In this document: piece by piece, positions 62,874-64,000 of the stretch | Numbering within the stretch: position 1 is the first letter of the stretch | Layout of the letters: every line of letters starts with the position of its first letter | NCBI GenBank assembly: GCA_037074765.1 | Contig: JBAMDO010000579.1 | Coordinates: 496,001 to 560,000, forward strand | Length of the DNA stretch: 64,000 nucleotides | Reading direction: 5' to 3' | Source: Mansonella perstans | Lineage: Eukaryota > Nematoda > Chromadorea > Rhabditida > Onchocercidae | The notes under the pieces: model-generated | Databases searched by the model: none | What the model was told of the DNA's origin: nothing | What the model saw: only the letters and a program-made list of their open reading frames with translations | Position numbers and translations under genes: made by a program

Positions 62874-64000
62874 TGCTTCTCGCAATTCTGGTGTTGCTAA
62901 GACTGTGGAAGAAAGAATAAATATGATTATATCTACTTCTGGTGATAACATTTGTTCTCATTCTGCATAACTGTTTCGAAAACATCATTTTATGTTTCTA
63001 ATGACACATTCTCATTGAGCTTTTGATGTATATTTCTATTGCTGATGGTACATATTAGGCATTTGCTATAGCTATTGTCAATCCACAGTAATTATCACTT
63101 CTTATTATTGATAAATGCATAAATTCGAACGCAGTGAACAATAGATTTGTTATTTTTACTGTTCATCATTTGTTGGTTCTTCATAGGCTTTTAAATCGCA
63201 CTTTTAACTTCAAAACTGACTCTTCCTGTCCTATTAAATTAACTTGCCTAATTAAACTGTGTTCGTTATTTTGCCTCTAGAAAATTGTCGATTTCGTGAT
63301 TAAGAGTAATTTGGACTCGTTATTGAGAGGAATGATTTAAAAGCATACGATGAACATCAGATGCAGTAAGAAATAAAATTATTTATCTGTTCTGGAGTTC
63401 CGTGCTTGTACAAAACAGCTCGTCCTCTTACACCTTACATAGCAACTTCAGTGGTGTATACAACCGTTAATTCTGATGGTGGACGAAAAAACATAAAATT
63501 CCTAATATGTTTTGAAGATTTTTTATTTTAAATACGTTTTAGAATGCGTAATGCAGAACAAAATTTTCTCTGTAGAGGCAATTTCAAGACGAAAGATAGC
63601 TGATGTATTAATTTCTATGTTGACATATTTGATTAAATATCTTTAATAGCTCAATAAAGTATATTTTTGTTTAACTGAAAGGCAACCTTTACCAATAAGT
63701 TATTGAAATGTAGCTGTATAAACTTGATTTGATGTCAGAAAAGGATCTGAATACTCATTGCTTTTCATGATATTGTGTAGTCACATTGCAAATGATTTAT
63801 TTGGTTTATTGTTGGTGAAAATGGAATGCAATAATTGCGATTGCTTGAAGAAACAATGAAATATGCTAATGATATGTTAAGGTAAGAAGGTTTCTTGCTG
63901 TATATAATCCTAATTTCAAAGAAGAGATTCATTTTTCTTTCGTCATATTTCTTATAGAATTTTATTAAAAAGAAAGTTCATTAGTCACAATCAGTTACTT
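62874..64000. other. right-edge region, no gene seen
   Basis: About 1.1 kb with no supported coding exon. A short open stretch overlapping the POT1-like last exon (from ATG 62856 to about 62970) is in another frame and is not called. Part of the POT1-like 3' UTR lies here. Confidence 0.5.

Noticed and set aside
62856..62970. Open stretch starting MQIVYDASRNSG as a separate small gene or alternative POT1 terminal exon
   Set aside because: It overlaps the phase-matched terminal exon in another frame; only the 62822 acceptor frame continues the POT1-like protein without a break.
1..64000. tRNA, rRNA, CRISPR arrays, bacterial (Wolbachia-type) insertions
   Set aside because: No tRNA box patterns outside exons, no repeat-spacer arrays, and no long intron-free bacterial-type frames were found.

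Overview
The window reads as nuclear DNA of a parasitic nematode, most likely a filarial (spirurid) species. It is very AT-rich, genes are split into many small exons by short GT-AG introns ending in TTTCAG or TTTTAG, and several start codons lie just after an acceptor-like TTTNAG with no upstream exon, as expected for spliced-leader trans-splicing. The protein families are animal ones, including a nematode-type astacin. No prokaryotic genes, CRISPR arrays, tRNA or rRNA genes were recognised. Exon models were built by hand by matching reading frame, splice phase and recalled family sequence. No expression or database evidence was available.

Layout. The left edge holds the 3' end of an unrecognised gene with a C-terminal membrane anchor (838-1283). 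Next come a mitochondrial RMDN/FAM82-type TPR protein (2547-4704) and the 80 kDa nuclear cap-binding subunit NCBP1 (5591-11724). A large unrecognised gene (13350-20943) encodes a Cys-rich N-terminus and a long serine-rich region with degenerate W...SR..RF repeats. It converges on a minus-strand START-domain lipid-transfer protein (21438-22729). A secreted astacin metalloprotease with EGF and CUB domains follows (24945-31296), then an RPRD-type CID protein of RNA polymerase II (32358-37486), a 39-bp tandem repeat (38055-38249), and the mitochondrial import channel subunit TIM23 (39865-41209).

From 43394 to 54149 four same-strand genes are spaced only 490-680 bp apart: a small membrane protein, a twin-CX9C complex I subunit like NDUFS5, a DET1 homologue and a RASL12-like GTPase. 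They could form an operon. Spartin (55514-58721) and a POT1-like telomere-end-binding protein (59842-62873) complete the window. I see no convincing gene after 62873.

The most notable features are the repeat-bearing 1.2-kresidue protein, two independent cases of a decayed exon copy sitting inside an intron of the parent gene (RPRD and spartin), two perfect hairpins (21-bp and 15-bp arms), a tandem-OB POT1-like protein, and four places where coding logic and splice or frame signals disagree (TIM23, DET1, POT1, and a GC-AG intron in NCBP1).
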